Translations under genes and position numbers: made by a program | Shown: positions 16,701 through 17,891 of the stretch, one piece after another | How positions within the stretch are numbered: position 1 is the stretch's first letter | Layout of the letters: each line of letters begins with the position of its first letter | Notes under the pieces: model-generated | The model's input: only the letters and a program-made list of their open reading frames with translations | Told to the model about the DNA's origin: nothing | The model's database searches: none | NCBI GenBank assembly: GCA_934086255.1 | Contig: CAKOIB010000013.1 | Location: 1-17,891 of the forward strand | Length of the DNA stretch: 17,891 bases | DNA from: an uncultured Bacilli bacterium | GTDB taxonomy: Bacteria; Bacillota_I; Bacilli_A; RF39; UBA660 | Reading direction: 5' to 3'

Positions 16701-16810
16701 TATTTATCAATAGCCATGACTGCTAATGAAATAATTATTCCTAATATAACAACACAAACGAGTAATTCTATTATAGTAAAACCTTTAATCTTTTTCATAA
16801 AATACTTCAT
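13736..16810 (-). CDS. Giant prepilin-type surface protein D (1024 aa), Ig-like modules and Cys-rich end
   Basis: Leader MKYFMKKIKG is cut before FTIIELLVCVVILGIII, with Glu at mature position 5. The ATG at 16810 overlaps the TGA of the small pilin gene as ATGA and has AGGAG six bases upstream; an ATG four codons on is possible. The head (42-180) keeps WYTTLK, GNSCSKSYVVV and CITCDNDGY. Modules open at GPKC (268-271), APRC (391-394), IPKC (518-521) and TKPTC (693-697). GAWH (621-624) and YYAKAC (667-672) mark the shared element. Two clean Ig-like repeats follow (about 690-787 and 788-858), with TCTDKAGN and TCKDVVGN. The tail from 866 has about 15 cysteines and ends CTSGYYKIDTCTRSCK. It is the most divergent giant in sequence. 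It is probably co-expressed with the small pilin, which hints at joint assembly; function is otherwise inferred. Confidence 0.88.
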   Translation of the reverse strand: MKYFMKKIKGFTIIELLVCVVILGIIISLAVMAIDKYIIQGHVSIDKQLDRQLELSAKNYLTDNKNTLAVDDSLIVWYTTLKSNDYMTNDLIDSKGNSCSKSYVVVKKELNKSDYTYTTCITCDNDGYSNISSKKECTSNFTSILNCSFTRKDDKKILGVNSNNTEELNLVCRGNNSVGFNNNATSLKNVFTINNGEIASINNDTIEKNNKKSSINATISVKTNNSNPLTIVFNGDGSNSKLGFIDKSTNTWTNHPAIPITIPVDGIGPKCSLSGPYKDSSYKNQVKAVKSGSKVYYKLTCNDDNSIKTKNLSKDNFIVNDAVGDMKIKVNSNNKSLTGDIEVSISKNPTSKQLKLGLLNDSVLDEFDNGNDIVYSKIDNEDTTLAIDDQAPRCSFSGPSSDINIMYSKTRMNISLSPTDYVYYSLKCDDENDIENNFSIDKIGNNGFSKIEWVKTYNVSYNDIHIGYEYVIKAYSTRSEGVGYLTYNVKNTIDKVGNTGIDKVINSNNTKMIDFSKIPKCNISTSYASDLRSATLTGHMSDEKGLSGYLWTSDQGQPSRYNSISGTSNSVSNRITNNGYYYLHMKNINDLTGYCLVYITSIKESPPKEPILSADDGIASGAWHNANFKLTASGSGAYATYYYGTNVNSMLYNSPMNVTTETSGTTYYAKACLLKDHTNCSDVVSYNALLDKTKPTCSLSGTKTSGGVYNSGYWTSSDINITLSSTDSRSGVSKTTMKNPLSGNSYSSHFTASVSSNSLGTGTINATCTDKAGNTNTDSFSIKIDKQKPTVSLNPKGKKLSGPTTINLSCSDGSGSGVESKSMKSPTGAVYNSSFTISKDGGTVTATCKDVVGNTATTSEVYKPQCTWTNWSCGNLTYGLSCSPSTTDTKKVTCTSGYKKKLVYNGSPIYSYKFADNYKSIRIVRIPANTSAAAACKKNISFVSSCNASYVGKYKYAKADRKGTEASCYGYPCENKLTGYGNYKESKPIYHTTCSPSGTKGKTASYSTCTSGYYKIDTCTRSCK

Positions 16811-17205
16811 ACCCCACTCCTACACATTTTATTAGTTAAATTAACATAACCATCATTACATATAATACATCCAGCATATTTATATTTGTTATTTTCCATA
16901 TAAACTACAACGTAACTCTTATTACAAGAATTGCCATCATAATCAACCATATCATTAGTTATATAGCCACTACTCTTTAAAGTCTCATAACTAACCTTTT
17001 TATTGCCTAGTTTTTTTAGTTCAACTTTGTTATCAGTATAGTACATTTTAGCAGACAATATGAGTTGTTTATCTAGTTGGTCATTAATAGTACTAAATCC
17101 ATAACTTGTATAATTACCAATAGCTAAGGAAGCAACGAGTCCTACAATGGCAATTAGAACTATAACTGCAATAAGTTCTATTAAGGTAAAACCTTTTACA
17201 TTCAT
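16807..17205 (-). CDS. Small prepilin-like protein (132 aa), head module only
   Basis: Leader MNVKG precedes FTLIELIAVIVLIAIVGLVASLAIG, a type IV prepilin or ComGC-like signal with Glu at mature position 5. AAGGAGG sits close upstream of the ATG at 17205. After the helix come QLDKQLILSAKMYYTDNK, the YETLKSSGYITNDMVD segment, GNSCNKSYVVV (92-101) and CIICNDGY (113-120), all shared with the heads of the four giants. It stops soon after, with CRSGV. The length is normal for a pilin, so it may be the major subunit or a minor pilin that the giants cap; alternatively it is a copy shortened at the 3' end. It is the first gene after the 356-base leader and overlaps gene D by four bases. No pilus motor or peptidase gene is nearby. 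Confidence 0.85.
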   Translation of the reverse strand: MNVKGFTLIELIAVIVLIAIVGLVASLAIGNYTSYGFSTINDQLDKQLILSAKMYYTDNKVELKKLGNKKVSYETLKSSGYITNDMVDYDGNSCNKSYVVVYMENNKYKYAGCIICNDGYVNLTNKMCRSGV

Positions 17206-17220
17206 AGCAACACCTCCTTA

Positions 17221-17576
17221 AATTAAAATTATTTTAAAACCTTTTCTTATTAAAAAGTTGGTTTAAATATTTATTAAGTATAATTAACTTAATTATCATT
17301 TTTTTATATTTATTAGTTAATTTAAACTAATAAAGTACTTTTTTTACTATAGTCTCTTCTTTATTTTATAATTTAATTGTACTTTAAAATAATATAAAAA
17401 GCAACAAAATAACATAAAAAAGTTAATTCAAACGTTAATTTTTATTTAGTTTTTTCTTGTTTATACTGTTTTTAGCGTTTTATTATTCAACTTTTTATTG
17501 CGTATGATTATAATTTGATTTTGATTTATTAAGAATATTATAATCTTTTTTTAGAAATAAAAAGAAAAAATAGATA
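17221..17576. other. Gene-free AT-rich leader region of the prepilin operon
   Basis: There is no credible reading frame on either strand. The region holds the candidate promoter at 17376-17404, a 10-bp hairpin at about 17308-17335 (arms TTTATTAGTT and AACTAATAAA, six-base loop), and several shorter AT-only inverted repeats. If the promoter is right, the small pilin mRNA has an untranslated leader of about 160 bases. I see no clear terminator for the gene at 17577 and no recognisable riboswitch. Confidence 0.5.
17376..17404 (-). promoter_or_regulatory. Candidate promoter of the small pilin/gene D operon
   Basis: TTGCTT (17404-17399), a 17-base spacer and TACAAT (17381-17376) on the minus strand. 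The setting is very AT-rich, so a chance match is possible; a TATAAT at 17512-17507 with a poorer -35 is an alternative. Confidence 0.45.
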
Positions 17577-17891
17577 TTACTCTATTTCTTCCCTTAATAC
17601 ATTAAGTTCTTCAAGCGAAAGTCCAGTACATTTAGAAATAATAGTCAAATCAATGTTTTCTTTGATAAAGTTCAAAGCAGTTTCTCTTTTGCCTTCTAAA
17701 GCACCTTCATTAAATGCTTCTTCTCTGTTTTCTCTTATTTCTGCTTTTTTTAACATTTCATCATTTAACTCTTTGTCATACATTCCGATTACTTCATCTT
17801 GCTCACTCGCATTCTTAGAATCTTCTATGTATTCTTTCATAATATCATCACCCTTACTTAACATATCGAGAACTTCATCGTCCTCTTCATT
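17577..17891 (-). CDS. C-terminal part of Rpn/PD-(D/E)XK transposase-family protein (partial)
   Basis: The frame is open to the right edge of the window (104 codons plus stop), so the true start lies outside; an internal ATG at 17864 is probably not the start. The visible part begins NEEDDEVLDMLSKGDDIMKEY, continues DEVIGMYDKELNDEMLKKA, then has a Glu/Gly/Lys-rich helix (EAFNEGALEGKRETALNFI) and closes with ISKCTGLSLEELNVLREEIE. This series (MYD motif, EG-EGK helix, small helix-turn-helix-like end) is the usual tail of Rpn-type recombination-promoting nucleases and PD-(D/E)XK transposase-family proteins (PF12784-like). The nuclease domain itself is not in view, so activity cannot be judged. 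Such genes are common and often multicopy in gut Bacillota; it need not be related to the pilin locus. Confidence 0.65.
   Translation of the reverse strand, partial: NEEDDEVLDMLSKGDDIMKEYIEDSKNASEQDEVIGMYDKELNDEMLKKAEIRENREEAFNEGALEGKRETALNFIKENIDLTIISKCTGLSLEELNVLREEIE

Noticed and set aside
4088..17205. Competence (ComG) or general secretion (Gsp) operon.
   Set aside because: Only prepilin-like genes are present; no ATPase, platform protein or peptidase is encoded here, and the giants do not fit any ComG or Gsp subunit in size.
1..17891. Mollicutes genetic code (TGA as tryptophan), considered because of the AT-rich sequence.
   Set aside because: TGA serves as a stop in two genes (1574 and 16807) and the tryptophans I checked, such as WYTTLK in the pilin heads, use TGG.

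Overview
The window is AT-rich and every gene is on the minus strand, so transcription runs from high to low coordinates. Strong AGGAGG-type ribosome sites, TTGxxx/TATAAT-type promoters, TGG-coded tryptophan and TGA used as a stop (at 1574 and 16807) point to a low-GC Gram-positive (Bacillota) using the standard bacterial code. An uncultured gut Bacilli/Erysipelotrichia-like lineage is my guess; no marker gene here fixes the taxonomy.

Layout in order of transcription. At 17577-17891 is the C-terminal tail of an Rpn/PD-(D/E)XK transposase-family protein, cut by the window edge. A gene-free AT-rich leader follows (17221-17576) with a candidate promoter and a hairpin. Then comes the main content, five prepilin-type genes (16807-17205, 13736-16810, 10395-13664, 7384-10293, 4088-7282). 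The first is a plain 132-residue pilin-like protein, translationally coupled to the second. The other four are giants of 969-1089 residues. Each has a class III (type IV prepilin) leader and helix, a shared cysteine-containing head of about 150-180 residues, a chain of Ig-like modules each with a cysteine pair, and a different cysteine-rich C-terminal end. The last three giants each have their own promoter and terminator; the first shares the operon promoter of the small pilin.

A separate four-gene operon (4004 to 1359) follows, with its own promoter and terminator: a single-pass membrane protein with a long acidic tail, the tRNA methylthiotransferase mtaB, a second single-pass membrane protein, and a 72-residue protein of unknown function. 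The window ends in the 5' 427 codons of a secreted or surface protein with a SipW-type (TasA/CalY-like) N-terminus (1-1283).

How the parts work together: the prepilin array looks like a locus for a family of pilus-displayed or pseudopilus-displayed adhesins built from a constant 5' module and exchangeable 3' modules. Two neighbouring copies share an almost identical block of about 1.3 kb covering the 5' coding half, promoter and terminator. Past that block the sequence switches to resemble a third copy, which suggests recombination between paralogues. No pilus ATPase, platform protein or prepilin peptidase lies in the window, so assembly must depend on genes elsewhere. Adhesion and variation are inferences from architecture. 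I see no tRNA, rRNA, CRISPR array or complete mobile element.
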